Shown here: positions 10,797 through 19,924 of the stretch, one piece after another | How the letters are laid out: each line of letters opens with the position of its first letter | How positions within the stretch are numbered: position 1 is the first letter of the stretch | From: Dromiciops gliroides | Taxonomy: Eukaryota; Chordata; Mammalia; Microbiotheria; Microbiotheriidae | NCBI RefSeq assembly: GCF_019393635.1 | Contig: NC_057863.1 | Span: 573,446,284 to 573,510,283 of the forward strand | DNA: 64,000 nt | Direction of reading: 5' to 3' | Program-made: the position numbers and the translations under genes | Notes under the pieces: model-generated | The model's database searches: none | Told to the model about the DNA's origin: nothing | What the model saw: only the letters and a program-made list of their open reading frames with translations

Positions 10797-12294
10797 TCTC
10801 TCTGTACATATCTATATCTATATCTATATATCTCCAGCTCTAGTCTCTCTCCTGAACTCTGGTTCCTACATCACTGACCATTGGATATTTTGAACTGAAG
10901 CCCCACAAGCACCTCAAACTTAAACTATCAAAAATGTAACTCAGGACAGCTAGGTGGCGCAGTGGATAGAGCACCGGCCCTGGATTCAGGAGAACCTGAG
11001 TTCAAATCTGGCCTCAGACACTTAATACTTACTAGCTGTGTAACCCTGGGCAAGTCACTTAACCCCAATTGCCTCATCAAAAAAATAAATAAATTGTAAC
11101 TCATTATTTGTTTTCCTAATCCCACCCTTCTCCCAAACTTAACCTATTACTCCCAAGAGAAGCAAGAGTCTTCTAGTCACCCAAGCTCACAATTTTAGTG
11201 TCTCCTCAATTAATTCTCACCTTACATATCCATTTGATTACCAAATCTTGCCATTTCTACCTCCATAGCATCTCTTGCATCTGTCCTGTTCTTGCAATTC
11301 ACATAACCACCAACCCCTTATCACTTCTCACCTAGACTATTATAGTAGTTTCCTAATTGATCTCCCTTCCTTGGTTCTCCCTCTCACCACTCTCATACAT
11401 CCATGACACAGCTGCGAAAGCGATTTTCTTGAAGGGCATTTCAAATTGTGTTTCAATCCTTTTCAATAAACTTCAGTAGTTCCCTATTACATTTTGTTCA
11501 ATCATTTAGTTGTGTCTGACTCTTCATGACTCCATGGACCATGGCATGCCAGTGCTGTCCATAGGATTTTCTTGGCAAAGATACTTGAATTCCTTCTCCA
11601 CTGGATTGAGGCAAACAGAGGTTAAGTGACTTGCCCAAGGTCACACAGCTAGTGAGTGTCTGAGGCCAGATTTGAACTCTGGTCTTCCTGACCCCAGGCT
11701 CAGCACTCTATCCACCGAGCCACCCAGCCATCTGTCTTTTACATCTAGGAACAAATACAAGCTCTTTCTTGTGGCATTTAAAGCCTTTAAAACCCTACTC
11801 CTGCCTACCTTTTCAGTCTTCTTATTTATCACTCCCCTTTGTGTATTCCATTGGTCATCTAAAACTGATCTTTTTACTACTCCATTTCCATTTCTGTGTG
11901 CCTTTGAGCTGGCTCTCCTTACTACCAGGATTGCATTTTTTCTTCCCTCTGCCTTATTAGACTCCCTACTTTCCTTCAGCCTAAGTGCCACCTTTTATGT
12001 GGTGCCTTTCCTGATTTCCCCAGATGCTAGTGCCCTCCCTTCCCTGTGTATCTCTCTCAACTATCCCCCATATGGTATTTAAGCTCTTTGAAGGATGACA
12101 CTGTTTCCTTTTCCTCTTTATGTAGCATGGTGTACATTTAACAAATCCTTACGGATTGATTGTCTAAATGATTTTGTTTTCTTTTCATTTTTGTCTTTAG
12201 GTTGCTTCTTGCAGAAAAGATGGGCCATCTTTGCAGAGATGATTCAGTGGAAGGCTTACGGTTTTATCCAAATTTGTTCATGACCCAGAGTTAA
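1778..12294 (+). CDS. VPS36: VPS36, ESCRT-II subunit, C-terminal half (eight exons, 5' partial)
   Basis: Joined exons 1778-1810, 1902-1979, 3132-3266, 4262-4327, 6690-6754, 9002-9086, 10339-10415 and 12201-12294 encode 210 residues and a TAA stop. The product reads through every junction in frame and matches the end of vertebrate VPS36, from AFEDLSKLM to [10 protein letters not shown], nearly residue for residue. Every intron has GT-AG ends. VPS36 (EAP45) is the ESCRT-II subunit that binds VPS22/SNF8 and VPS25 and helps sort ubiquitinated cargo into multivesicular endosomes. The part seen here corresponds to about residues 177-386 of the 386-residue human protein: the helical linker and two winged-helix domains. 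The N-terminal GLUE domain, which binds phosphoinositide and ubiquitin, must lie upstream of the window. Identity is certain from the sequence; the missing 5' exons are inferred. Confidence 0.97.
1902..1979 (+). CDS. VPS36: VPS36 exon, 26 codons
   Basis: Encodes [11 protein letters not shown]...DITEDE, the coiled linker that precedes the first winged helix. The acceptor is TTCTTACAG and the donor GTAAGT. Phase 0-0. Confidence 0.95.
2610..2850 (+). mobile_element. RTE-tailed SINE
   Basis: Head GACAGCTGGGTGGCTG, then the GTGTGACCCTGGGCAAG core and an ACTCCAGTATCTGCC tail ending in a degraded ACTGAAA. Diverged and lacking the middle of the head. Confidence 0.8.
3132..3266 (+). CDS. VPS36: VPS36 exon, 45 codons
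   Basis: Starts [20 protein letters not shown] and ends GILQVPLE: the first part of winged-helix domain 1. His replaces Tyr and Gln of the human sequence in the [10 protein letters not shown] stretch. Acceptor CCCATTTAG, donor GTAAAT, phase 0-0. Confidence 0.96.
4262..4327 (+). CDS. VPS36: VPS36 exon, 22 codons
   Basis: Encodes [13 protein letters not shown]...ARGME, identical to the human segment as I recall it. Acceptor TATTTAAACAG, donor GTAAGG, phase 0-0. Confidence 0.96.
4890..5725 (+). mobile_element. L2-like LINE, 3' part
   Basis: Carries the typical L2 3' landmarks: CTTTCCTGACCTC, a final block CAGTGCCTGGCATATAGTAGGC, and a preceding pyrimidine-rich segment. Old and diverged; the family name is from memory of consensus, not a search. 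Confidence 0.65.
5826..5905 (+). mobile_element. MIR fragment
   Basis: TCATCTGTCAGATGAAAGGG followed by TTGGACTTAGATGACC is the MIR 3' segment. Confidence 0.6.
6150..6410 (-). mobile_element. L2-like fragment
   Basis: Reverse-strand counterpart of the L2 3' region: GGCACTGTTCTAGGCACAGA, then GAGAAGGTGGCACTTGAGTT. Confidence 0.55.
6690..6754 (+). CDS. VPS36: VPS36 exon, 21 codons plus 2 nt
   Basis: Encodes [20 protein letters not shown] and then L plus a split Arg codon (AG|G). Acceptor TTTAAACTAG, donor GTAAGG. Confidence 0.95.
7078..7245 (-). mobile_element. Poly(A)-tailed SINE with 12-bp target duplication
   Basis: Full head-to-tail SINE in reverse, flanked by GCCTATATTTTA at 7066-7077 and 7246-7257. 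Lies in the VPS36 intron between the exons at 6690 and 9002. Confidence 0.95.
7300..7745 (-). mobile_element. L2-like fragment
   Basis: Contains GGCACTTGAGCTGAATGTTA, GTGTCATGTGTGAGGAATAG and ATCACCTTGGCAGCTG. These are reverse complements of blocks in the L2 3' region and also occur in the long element at 57.3-60.6 kb. Confidence 0.55.
7750..8266 (+). other. VPS36 intron, unique sequence
   Basis: Nothing recognised between the old L2 piece and the SINE insertion site at 8267. Confidence 0.6.
8280..8448 (-). mobile_element. Poly(A)-tailed SINE with 13-bp target duplication
   Basis: Flanked by CTCCCATCTTTAT at 8267-8279 and 8449-8461. The A-tail side is interrupted by a G-rich run (GGGGGAGGGGGGCGGGG). 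Confidence 0.94.
8602..8768 (+). mobile_element. Poly(A)-tailed SINE with 9-bp target duplication
   Basis: Complete SINE ending in A-rich AAAAAGAAAAG, flanked by GTCAGCCTT at 8593-8601 and 8769-8777. Confidence 0.94.
9002..9086 (+). CDS. VPS36: VPS36 exon, winged-helix 2 start
   Basis: Completes the split Arg codon and encodes [16 protein letters not shown]...ASALET. Acceptor TTGCTTTTCAG, donor GTATGT. It ends in phase 0. Confidence 0.96.
9335..9580 (+). mobile_element. L2-like 3' fragment
   Basis: GAAGCCTTTCCTAATTCCC followed by GCACTTAATTAATGCTGTCT at the end, the usual L2 3' layout. Confidence 0.55.
9805..9912 (+). mobile_element. MIR fragment
   Basis: GACCTTGAGCAAGTCTCTTT, then TCTCATCATGAAAAGGG and GCACTAGATG, as in the second half of MIR. 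Confidence 0.55.
10339..10415 (+). CDS. VPS36: VPS36 exon, winged-helix 2
   Basis: Encodes [20 protein letters not shown], then LLAKE plus a split Arg codon (AG|G). Acceptor TTTGTTGTAG, donor GTAAAT. Confidence 0.95.
10764..10835. repeat. (TA)n-(GA)n-(TCTATA)n microsatellite
   Basis: A compound run lying inside the L2-like element, directly visible. Confidence 0.95.
10944..11094 (+). mobile_element. Poly(A)-tailed SINE with 9-bp target duplication
   Basis: A complete copy close to the window consensus, flanked by TGTAACTCA at 10935-10943 and 11095-11103. Confidence 0.95.
11490..11735 (-). mobile_element. RTE-tailed SINE, BovB-like tail variant
   Basis: The tail keeps GGACCATGGCATGCCAG, which resembles the BovB/RTE 3' end more closely than other copies. 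It ends in the common head in reverse and splits the L2-like element. Confidence 0.85.
12201..12294 (+). CDS. VPS36: VPS36 terminal coding exon
   Basis: Completes the Arg codon, encodes [15 protein letters not shown]...[10 protein letters not shown] and stops at TAA 12292-12294. Acceptor TTTGTCTTTAG. The 3' UTR continues without another visible splice signal. Confidence 0.96.
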
Positions 12295-13175
12295 ATAGTT
12301 TGCAGTTGTAATATTCTGTACCCATATCCTTTCATCATGCAATGGCTGAGTGACAGACAACTAAGAGATAAACCTTTATCCAGTTAGGAATTTTGGTAGA
12401 ACCCTGCAATACAGAACTGCTTTTCTAAGGTTTTCCCTAAATAGTATGTCCTAGGAAAGCTTATTTAGGACTAATATGGAAAAATACTAAAGGAAAAAAT
12501 CAAAGCTGTCCTGAAAATTAAATCATGTTATGTTTATGTTGACACTTCCTAGGTCAATGTAAAATAAGAGTTTCTAACTGAATCCTTTTCAGCTGCTTTG
12601 AAAGAAGGGAATTTCGTTCATGAGAATAAGCCTGGGTTATCCCAGGTAATGGTTATGTTGATAATATGACTGAAATGGATTGAATCACAGTAGGATTCAT
12701 GTTTGTGTCAAATGTTTACCCTTTGGGGTATGCCACGTCTGCAGTGATAGAACTGTAACCCCATTGGAATATAATGTGATACTGGATGATGCTGTTAGAC
12801 ACCTCCTCTGAGGGGATTTTGGAAGCAGTCATAGGCTGTGTCTCTTCCAGAGGCCTGATCAGGTATCCTTTTTAGTTTTTTATTTGGCTCACTTATGTAG
12901 AGACTTAATACAGTAATTTCCTTTTTTTACTAAGTGTTGAATTCATGACTGGCATTTAAAGAATGCACCTATGTCATTTTGCTTTTAAAATGCATTGGAT
13001 TTTGAAATTGAATTAAGAAGATGTTTAGACATGTTTAGAGGGATGATTCCAAATTTGGGAATTAGCCGCCCTGGGGATTTTTTTAAGTCTGCTGTAAAAA
13101 ACCTTGAACCAGCTATCAGGAACCTGGAAACTTGATTATCTTTTTTTCTTTGAAGTGGAAAAAGAGGAAAGTTAG

Positions 13176-13180
<5 letters not shown>

Positions 13181-13222
<42 letters not shown>
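13181..13222. repeat. (AC)21 microsatellite in VPS36 3' UTR
   Basis: A pure dinucleotide run of 42 bases, directly visible. Confidence 0.98.
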
Positions 13223-13224
<2 letters not shown>

Positions 13225-14789
13225 TCTCCATCCTTTCCTCCTTTTTAAAGGATTTCAACAACGAACAATTCTGGTGCACTACTAGCAAGTCATTCTACCA
13301 TATTCCAGCAATATTTTTTTACTTTTGTTTACCCTGATTTACTTAAAAACATGCAAAAAAAAAAAAAGCCTGCTTCTTGATTTTATTGCTCTGTTCAGAA
13401 AAAATATTACTCAAATAAAAGTGGATTATCCTAAGACCAAAAAAATGCTGCCACTAATGAAAATAGTTAGGCTCCAATTTTACAGTTGTACAATAGATCA
13501 TATAATGGCATAACTTAAAATTCAGGGCATATGGCTGTGGTCAGAATGGGGCCCCCTGCAGCAGTTGGCCAAGGAGATGGAGTAGGAGGGTCTTTGTAGT
13601 AGGTGTACACTTTTTTACAGGATGATCAGTACTCCAAGAACCAACCTTCAGTGATTGTATTTAGCCAGCCTAAGAGGAATCCCCAAGTTTATACTTGAGT
13701 CTCTCTAAGGAACTTCTGAGATGTGTGGGGTCCATCTGTGTGTCACTTGCTAGTAGCCATTCCAGGACCCTTGTGTGAAGAGCTCAAGAAATTTCCAACC
13801 TCACACTCAGAAAATACCTCCTACTAGGCCAGCTAGCCACTCTCTGTATGTAACTCTCAGTTCCTGGTATCAGCTTTAGCTATTTAGTATAGGTAGAGTG
13901 CCAACACAAGTGCTAATTTTGGAGAACCTTGTTCTAGGCACTGTTTTGCCAACCCACTTTGTTCTGCTAACATTTCACTGATCGGTGAACTCCCTGTTCT
14001 GCCTCCATCTTTCAAACCCTTAAGTCTGTCCCTAGGCATCTCTGTAGTTTTAGGACCTCCAGAGATGCAAAGAAATGCTTTTATACATGACACTCACAGA
14101 AAAGTCTCATTTGTCAAGTTTGTTTTCTTGTTTTAAATTACAAATCTATCAACCCTGTTCTCTTTTACTGCTGAATAGTAAGCTCTTCCACATGTTGTAG
14201 CTGTAATAGGCGGTGGTTCAAGCTCTAAGGGTTTTTTAGATCAGGGACAACAAATGAATGCTATCCAGCTATTCTGTTTACCTTCATATGACAGCAACAG
14301 AACATGAATGGGTACCACTAACTAACTGCAAATTGAGGGAGACTGGGAACAAGAGGGGAAGTCACGTGTGGACACCATGCTGGAGGCATCACCATCTTGT
14401 AAACCTCAGTGTTTAGATCCTTTAGGAATTTCTGGTTTTGAATTCTTTTTAATAGGATGTGTCGCCACTCTTCTTGTCCCAGCCCTTATTTTTTATGTCT
14501 CGTGGGGGCATCGTTCAGGTCTTGCTCTTAGTAGGCTTATGTTGAAATAAGAACTATTGGACTCTGACTCCCACCCAAAATGCCGTCTTGGTGCTTTTCA
14601 TAATTGATATATTTATTATTTAGTGCTTTCATGACTTACCTCTTAGGAACATTAAGACACAGACCTGTATCCTTAGCTTTATTATAATGGCACTTCTTGA
14701 GCCACTTATTGTCAAGAGAAAACTTTATACTTTGTGTATGTAAAGATCTTTTCAGGGTTAAATTAAATGATTGATATATAATATATATT

Positions 14790-14808
14790 AATAAATCATC
14801 ACAATAAA
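14790..14808 (+). terminator. VPS36: Candidate VPS36 polyadenylation signals
   Basis: AATAAA occurs at 14790-14795 and again at 14803-14808, followed by a T-rich stretch. An earlier AATAAA near 13415 is an alternative. The choice rests on position only. Confidence 0.5.
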
Positions 14809-14845
14809 AAGATTTTTCCTAACTTGCTATTCTCATTATTATTAT

Positions 14846-14988
14846 TATTATTATAGGGCATTGAGGGGTTAAGTGACTTGCCCAGGGTCACACAGCTAGT
14901 AAGTGTCAAGTGTCTGAGGTGGGATTTGAACTCAGGTCCTCCTGAATCCAAGGCGATGTTTTATCCACTGGGCCACCTACCTTCCCTG
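14846..14988 (-). mobile_element. SINE with (TTA)n tail
   Basis: Reverse SINE just beyond the candidate VPS36 poly(A) signals; the tail has become (ATT)n. Confidence 0.88.
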
Positions 14989-15699
14989 ATGCCTTGTACT
15001 TTTAACCAAGATGTTGCTTAAGGTACATACTGGTTTTAAGTCTCTTCCTCCCCATCCTATGACATGATAACTGCATTTTAACCTTAAGGAGTTATTTCTG
15101 AACTTTTAAAAAAGATACAGAATTCGAAAATGATTGATGTTTTTCTTAGCCCTCCAACCACATCCGAGAATCTCCCTTCAATTGAGGGCCACTTCCCTGG
15201 TTTTCCTGCTGGGAAATCCCATTTCTTCTGCTTCATCAGGAAACCCTTACAAGCACAGGATGTCAGAGTTCCCGTGGTCGGATCAGACCAGTGCCCAGAA
15301 ATTGGCATTCAGGCTTGGCAGCATTCTCCACTCAACAAGAGAAAAAAACACTCCCGCTAGATTTACTTTCCCGTCTTAAAAAAAGAAAAAGTTTTATGGA
15401 GAGAGGTAATTGTTAGAATTCGCAAAGGTCTTGATGGATCACTGCTGACTCCGATTGAAACTCCCAGGGATGGATAGAGTGGGGTCAAGTCTAAGGCTTC
15501 TGGCTCCGACTCGACTCGGGGAGTGCCCTTAACTGAAGAAGGGTAAAGTGCTGACTTTGGGCTTGGCTGCTCAGTACGTCTGGGAGGTGGGGAGACAGGA
15601 GGCAGAATTCTCTACGGTCCTGTATATTTCCTGTCCAGTTTCCTGCAGGGCAAGGGGGTGGGAGGAGGAAAGGATACGATGCACAGCAGAAAAAAAAAA
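14989..15699 (+). other. VPS36-THSD1 intergenic spacer
   Basis: Unique sequence without a recognised repeat, running into the CpG island. It includes a 20-base A-rich run near 15685. Open frames here have no coding support. Confidence 0.6.
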
Positions 15700-15862
15700 A
15701 AAGAAACACACACATGAAGCTTCCCTATTTTGCGCGCCCGCCCTCTCCCTCTCTCCTTTCCTCCCACCCACGGCAGCCAGCTGCCGAGGGCAGTCTGCGG
15801 GCGGGGCGTGCCGGCCGGGCCGGGCCGGGGCTGAACAGGGCAGGGCGTTCCTCGCTCTCCTC

Positions 15863-15874
15863 TTTCCTGTTTGC
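15863..15874 (-). promoter_or_regulatory. FOX:ETS-like composite site
   Basis: On the minus strand it reads GCAAACAGGAAA. This fits the overlapping forkhead (AAACA) and ETS (GGAA) arrangement described for endothelial enhancers. It sits in the promoter of a gene known in other mammals for endothelial expression. Binding is inferred. Confidence 0.45.
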
Positions 15875-15889
15875 TGGCTACCCAGTTAG

Positions 15890-16100
15890 CTTGAGCTCGG
15901 GGAGGTGCGGAGGGAGGAAGGACTGACTCCCAGATGCTCCGGGGGCAGCCGCAGGGCCAAGACGTCCCTCCAGGCGGAGCAAGCGGGGTTGGCTTCAGTG
16001 TCTGCTCTCAGGTCGCCCTGGCTAAGAACACCAAGCGCTTTTGCCCAGGAGAAGAGCCCAGACATCCCAGCAGAGTACTGAAAGGTTGCAGTTTGTGGAG
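15890..16100 (+). other. THSD1: THSD1 non-coding exon 1 (5' UTR; start approximate)
   Basis: The right edge is a near-consensus donor (GTGGAG|GTAAGAG) at 16100/16101. The left edge is not visible and is placed only by the CpG island. The next exon begins at 22452 after TGTAATTGCAG, giving an intron of about 6.35 kb. If transcription begins upstream of 15934 the exon carries an ATG that opens a 58-codon upstream reading frame. Confidence 0.7.
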
Positions 16101-16440
16101 GTAAGAGTCCTGGCTGTCTGCCTGCCTTTTTCTATGAAGTAATCCAGTGCAAGCGTAGCTCTCAGCCTCCTGGCACTTGGGGAGTTGTGCGCTTTCGCGT
16201 TGGGGTGCGTGGTGCCCACCTGGTTACGTGTGGATTTACTGGAACTTCCTTGCTGCGTTCAGAAATTTTATCTGAATCACAGCTGCCTTTTCCTCCAAAA
16301 GCGAATTTGCACATCAAAAACTTCAAGTGAGGTTTTTATCTTGATGATTTTCCCCTTTTTTTCTTTCCTTTCCCTGCTGCCCCGTTCCCATTCTCTTTAT
16401 CTTCCCATGTGCCTTTTCCTGGAAGAGGACATATCTTACA

Positions 16441-16443
<3 letters not shown>

Positions 16444-16491
<48 letters not shown>
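16444..16491. repeat. (CA)24 microsatellite
   Basis: Pure run about 340 bases into THSD1 intron 1. Confidence 0.98.
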
Positions 16492-16492
<1 letters not shown>

Positions 16493-16728
16493 ACATACGC
16501 ACGAACAAGTGCATAAGATTCTACCTCCACATTCTCTTTGGCATGTGCAACGGGCAGTAGACCTTGGTTGAAATCAGAAATACCCAAACTCTATGTAGTT
16601 ATCCAACTTTCGTAGCTGAGATTTAAAATTGTGTCTTGTAAGGGGCAATATAGGGTAGTGGGGTCGGATGACTTCCATTCAGGTTCTGTTCTGATACATA
16701 CTAGGCTTTTGATCACTAGCAAGTCACA

Positions 16729-16904
16729 CTTAAAATCTTCTAGTTCCCCATCTCTTCTCACACCTCTTCGAAGTTCTATAATGTTACTAGGAGGTGCTGA
16801 TCTGCAACGGTATAAGGAGTTCCTAAACAGGGAGTTCCCTATATTGGTGAAATCACCAGTGTGGATGGGGATGAGGATGAGCATAATCCTGTGGAGACGT
16901 TGAG
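16729..16904 (+). repeat. 176-bp direct duplication, copy 1
   Basis: Starts CTTAAAATCTTCTAGTTCCC and ends GCATAATCCTGTGGAGACG. It matches 17807-17983 with about a dozen differences and small indels. Part of it resembles the tail of an old marsupial SINE. Confidence 0.85.
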
Positions 16905-17398
16905 AGAATTTAATACTAGGTGACCTCCCCTAGTCTGGTGTTATGTTGTGCAGGTAACCTTGGGTTCTCCTAGGTAGGCTATGCCAGATAGGTCCAAACT
17001 TTGTGAGGCTTTTATCAAAGTAGGAAGGTATGGACAGACTACTGGTTTGTTCTCTGAGGACCACGCTAGCTCCATTTGGAGTGATTCATCACCAGGTGAT
17101 GAACTTATTTGTTCACAACTCATGAAGACTTTCTCTACCAAAGTGGAGCTTTATCAATCAGCCCAGGGATTACCCAAACAGATGGAATCCTAGAGCTCTG
17201 AATACTGAAAAAGGAAACATCTTTGGGACATAAAGCATTGAATGGCTATATAAGAACTTCAGCCTATGTTAAGCACTATGTGGAAGGCAGATGAAAGTGA
17301 TTTTAAGAGAACCTTGTGATAATGGATAAACATTTTAGAAGACATATAGCAAAGGATCACCCCTAAAATGTAGATTTGCCTTGTGTACCTTAAGAGTG

Positions 17399-17637
17399 AG
17401 GGGGTTGGATGGCTTGCTGTGTAGAGCACTGGGCCTAGAATCAGGAAGACCTGACTTCAAATTCAGCCTCAGACACTGATGTGACCCTGGGCAAGTCACT
17501 TAACCTCTGTTTGCCTTAATCCACTGGAGAAGGAAATGTCAAGCCACTCCAGTATCTTTGCCAAGAAAACTCCATGGGCAGCATTGGCATGCTACAGTTC
17601 ATGGAGTTACAAAGAGCTGGACACAACTTAACAACAA
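17399..17637 (+). mobile_element. RTE-tailed SINE, BovB-like tail variant
   Basis: Diverged head, then the CACTCCAGTATCTTTGCC tail, CATGGGCAGCATTGGCATGC and a final (AAC)n. It lies between the two copies of the 176-bp duplication. Confidence 0.85.
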
Positions 17638-17806
17638 CCTTTAGGACATGGAGTAAAGGTGAACTGGCCTTATACAGAGCAGGTATACAAACCTGTCCAC
17701 CAGGAATGCTCTTAAATGAAGGACAGCACATGGAAAGCAAACCAAATTTGACCATACAGAGCATGAAATAAGACCTCCATCAAGTAAGACTCTATGGGGC
17801 AACTTT

Positions 17807-17983
17807 CTTAAAATCTTCTAGTTCCCCATCCCTTCTCACCCCTCTCCAAAGTTCTATAATAAGTTACTAGGAGGTGCTGATCTGCAACGGTAGAAGGAGT
17901 TCCTAAACAGGGAGTTCCCTATATTGATGACATCACCAGTGTGGATGAGGATGAGGATGAGCATAATCCTGTGGAAACATTGG
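17807..17983 (+). repeat. 176-bp direct duplication, copy 2
   Basis: Same block as 16729-16904 in the same orientation, 1078 bases downstream, with abrupt loss of similarity at both ends. Confidence 0.85.
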
Positions 17984-19250
17984 ATTTAGACTTCCATCTC
18001 TGGAATTAGACTTTTTCTCCAATTCTGCCAATTTAAGTGTTTCTTTTCAGAAGGGGCAAAAATAATTTTTTCCTCTGTTGTAGATGTCACTGAAAAGGTC
18101 ACATTATTTACATTTGTATTGTGGAAACTACTCAAGGATTAGTTTCTTCCCCCCAGTTAGAAGCCTGTGGGGTCTCTAACTTTTACTTTTGGTCCAAGCA
18201 GATTTTTTTTTTTGGCTTGATACTTTGGCCAGTCAGAGTATTTACAAACAGCTTCTTTCCCCATTCCCAACATATACATTTGGAATTACTTTTTCTGTAA
18301 ATGTGAGTGTATATTTATACAAATAGTATACATAACAACATTCCCTTTTCCTTAAAAGAAATTTAAACATTCAAAAATGGCACAGTGGTGGGTATATACA
18401 GTAAGTTAGAAGAAATGCAGTAAGAATGAGCTAAAAAGGAAATGAATGAGAAAAAGCAATCAGCAAACTTCTTTTCTTCCTCTTAATAGTCCTTTCTTTT
18501 TTTCCGATGTCCTATTAGTTTTTGGTTGGTGTTCTAGTTAGCAGAATTTCCACATTTACTTCTAGAAGCCTGAACATACTCCTTCTCTTTTGTATATATC
18601 ACAGAGGCTCTGACTGGAATTTCTCCAGGTTATACCACGTGATAGGCATAAACTACAAGCCTCAGAAAGACTTACATCATATGAAGAGGTGAGCAGGTTG
18701 GTCATCTGCTGTCATCACAGTCACCAGCATTCAATCCATCAGGGCATTCTTTTTAAATGGTCTTGACTAGGAAACTGGAGGTTTCTAGCAAAACTGCACA
18801 ACTTTTGGGAATTGGATGATTTTCCCCAATCCACCTTGTTGAATATCAGATACACATCATCTTAATCCATGAAGCCTTATCCTGGCACATGATCGTAATG
18901 ATGCTTTCTGTGAAGGTCCCATCTGCATCCTGTGGCAATGTTGCCCCATCCATGTTTCAGATGTGAAGGGGAGCAATTCTGTGGAGGATTCCACTGTTCT
19001 GGCTAGGAGAGCTTTTATTTCGCTCTAATTGCCCATCCAAATTTCTGCTACTTTGAGTGCTGGAAAATATCTGGGTTTTCTTTTAACCCACTATTGTTCA
19101 ATGAAAAAGATAAATTTTGATGTCAATATCTCTTTTTTCCCCTAAAATAGGGAGTAATCCATTCCTGAGAAAAACTGGATTTACATATCATTTTGGAGAT
19201 TGAAGTGTTTCTTGGCTCTAGGAGCTATGAAAGATACTTATGTATTATAT
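17984..19250 (+). other. THSD1 intron 1, unique part
   Basis: No repeat or exon recognised. Confidence 0.55.
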
Positions 19251-19267
19251 ACATACATATATATTTT

Positions 19268-19600
19268 AAATATCAAGTGCTAATAATAGGGGGCTTTAAA
19301 ACCAGCTTATAAGTGTTTTAACAAATACACACACATACATATATATTTAAATGTCAAGTGCTAATAATGGGTGGGGGCTTTAAAACCAACCTTTAAAGGT
19401 TTTTTACATATATATGTATATGTATTTCAATGTCAAATGCATATATATACATATATATTTCAATGTCAAGTGCTAATAATGGGAAACTTTAAAACCAACC
19501 TATAAATGTTTTTTACAAAAATATACAAATACATTTTTAAAATGTCAAGTGCTAATAATGGGGAACTTTAAAAACCAACCTATAAATATTTTTATAAATA
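19268..19600. repeat. 80-bp minisatellite, four copies plus a partial
   Basis: The core TCAAGTGCTAATAATGGG followed by CTTTAAAACCAACCTATAA recurs at about 19273, 19353, 19464 and 19543, with a truncated copy near 19431. Full units are about 80 bp and are joined by (TA/CA)n spacers. Directly visible. Confidence 0.93.
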
Positions 19601-19850
19601 TATACACACATGTACAATATATATGTATATAATATGTATTACATGCATATAATATGTGTATTATATACATATGTATAATTAACAGGCCAAAAGGCAGATT
19701 TTTTTTTCTCAGAAGTTATGGACCCCCAAACACCTTAGATCTTATGCTACAGTCAAATAGTCTGATCTGATTCTAGAAAGACAGCTTCTCATTCAGATCA
19801 TTCTGAGCCACAGGTAGCCCAGACTTTACCTGCTTTCCCAGGTGGTCGGC

Positions 19851-19924
19851 AAAATAAATAAATAAACAGATAAATAGATAAACAAATGAATGAACAAATG
19901 AATGAATGGATGGATGGATGGATA
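19851..19924. repeat. (AAAT)/(GATA)/(TGAA)/(TGGA) tetranucleotide tract
   Basis: A series of four-base repeats that change by single substitutions along the run. Confidence 0.95.

Larger units (their letters stand above)
10450..12160 (+). mobile_element. L2-like LINE carrying two younger SINEs
   Basis: The segments between the SINEs follow one LINE in order: a block with GATGACTACCAGATAT, then CACCTCAAACTTAAACTATC, CTCAATTAATTCTCACC, a 3' block with GTGCCTTTCCTGATTTCCCC, and a final GTACATTTAACAAATCC. Removing the SINEs at 10944 and 11490 restores continuity. Fills the last VPS36 intron. Confidence 0.65.
12295..14830 (+). other. VPS36: Probable VPS36 3' UTR
   Basis: This stretch after the VPS36 stop contains no recognisable SINE, LINE or LTR over about 2.5 kb, unlike everything around it. 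The only repeat is (AC)21 at 13181-13222. Two AATAAA hexamers close the stretch. A long 3' UTR is the simplest reading, but the transcript end is inferred, not seen. Confidence 0.6.
15700..16110 (+). promoter_or_regulatory. THSD1: THSD1 CpG island promoter
   Basis: A sharp rise in G+C and CpG dinucleotides in otherwise AT-rich DNA, including a GC box (GGGCGGGGC, 15799-15807) and a repeated CCGGGC block at 15811-15829. No TATA box is seen. ETS-type TTCCTG cores occur at 15628, 15640 and 15865. The site lies about 1 kb beyond the likely VPS36 3' end and directly upstream of a good splice donor at 16100, so it fits the start of THSD1 in sense orientation. Confidence 0.85.
16111..17398 (+). other. 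THSD1 intron 1, proximal part
   Basis: Contains (CA)24 at 16444-16491 and the first copy of a 176-bp duplicated block at 16729-16904; the rest is unique. Confidence 0.65.

Noticed and set aside
16323..16587. Minus-strand frames with long Val-Cys runs
   Set aside because: They translate the (CA)n repeat at 16444-16491.
19268..19600. CRISPR-like array
   Set aside because: Repeat units are contiguous minisatellite copies in a vertebrate intron, with no spacers of regular length.
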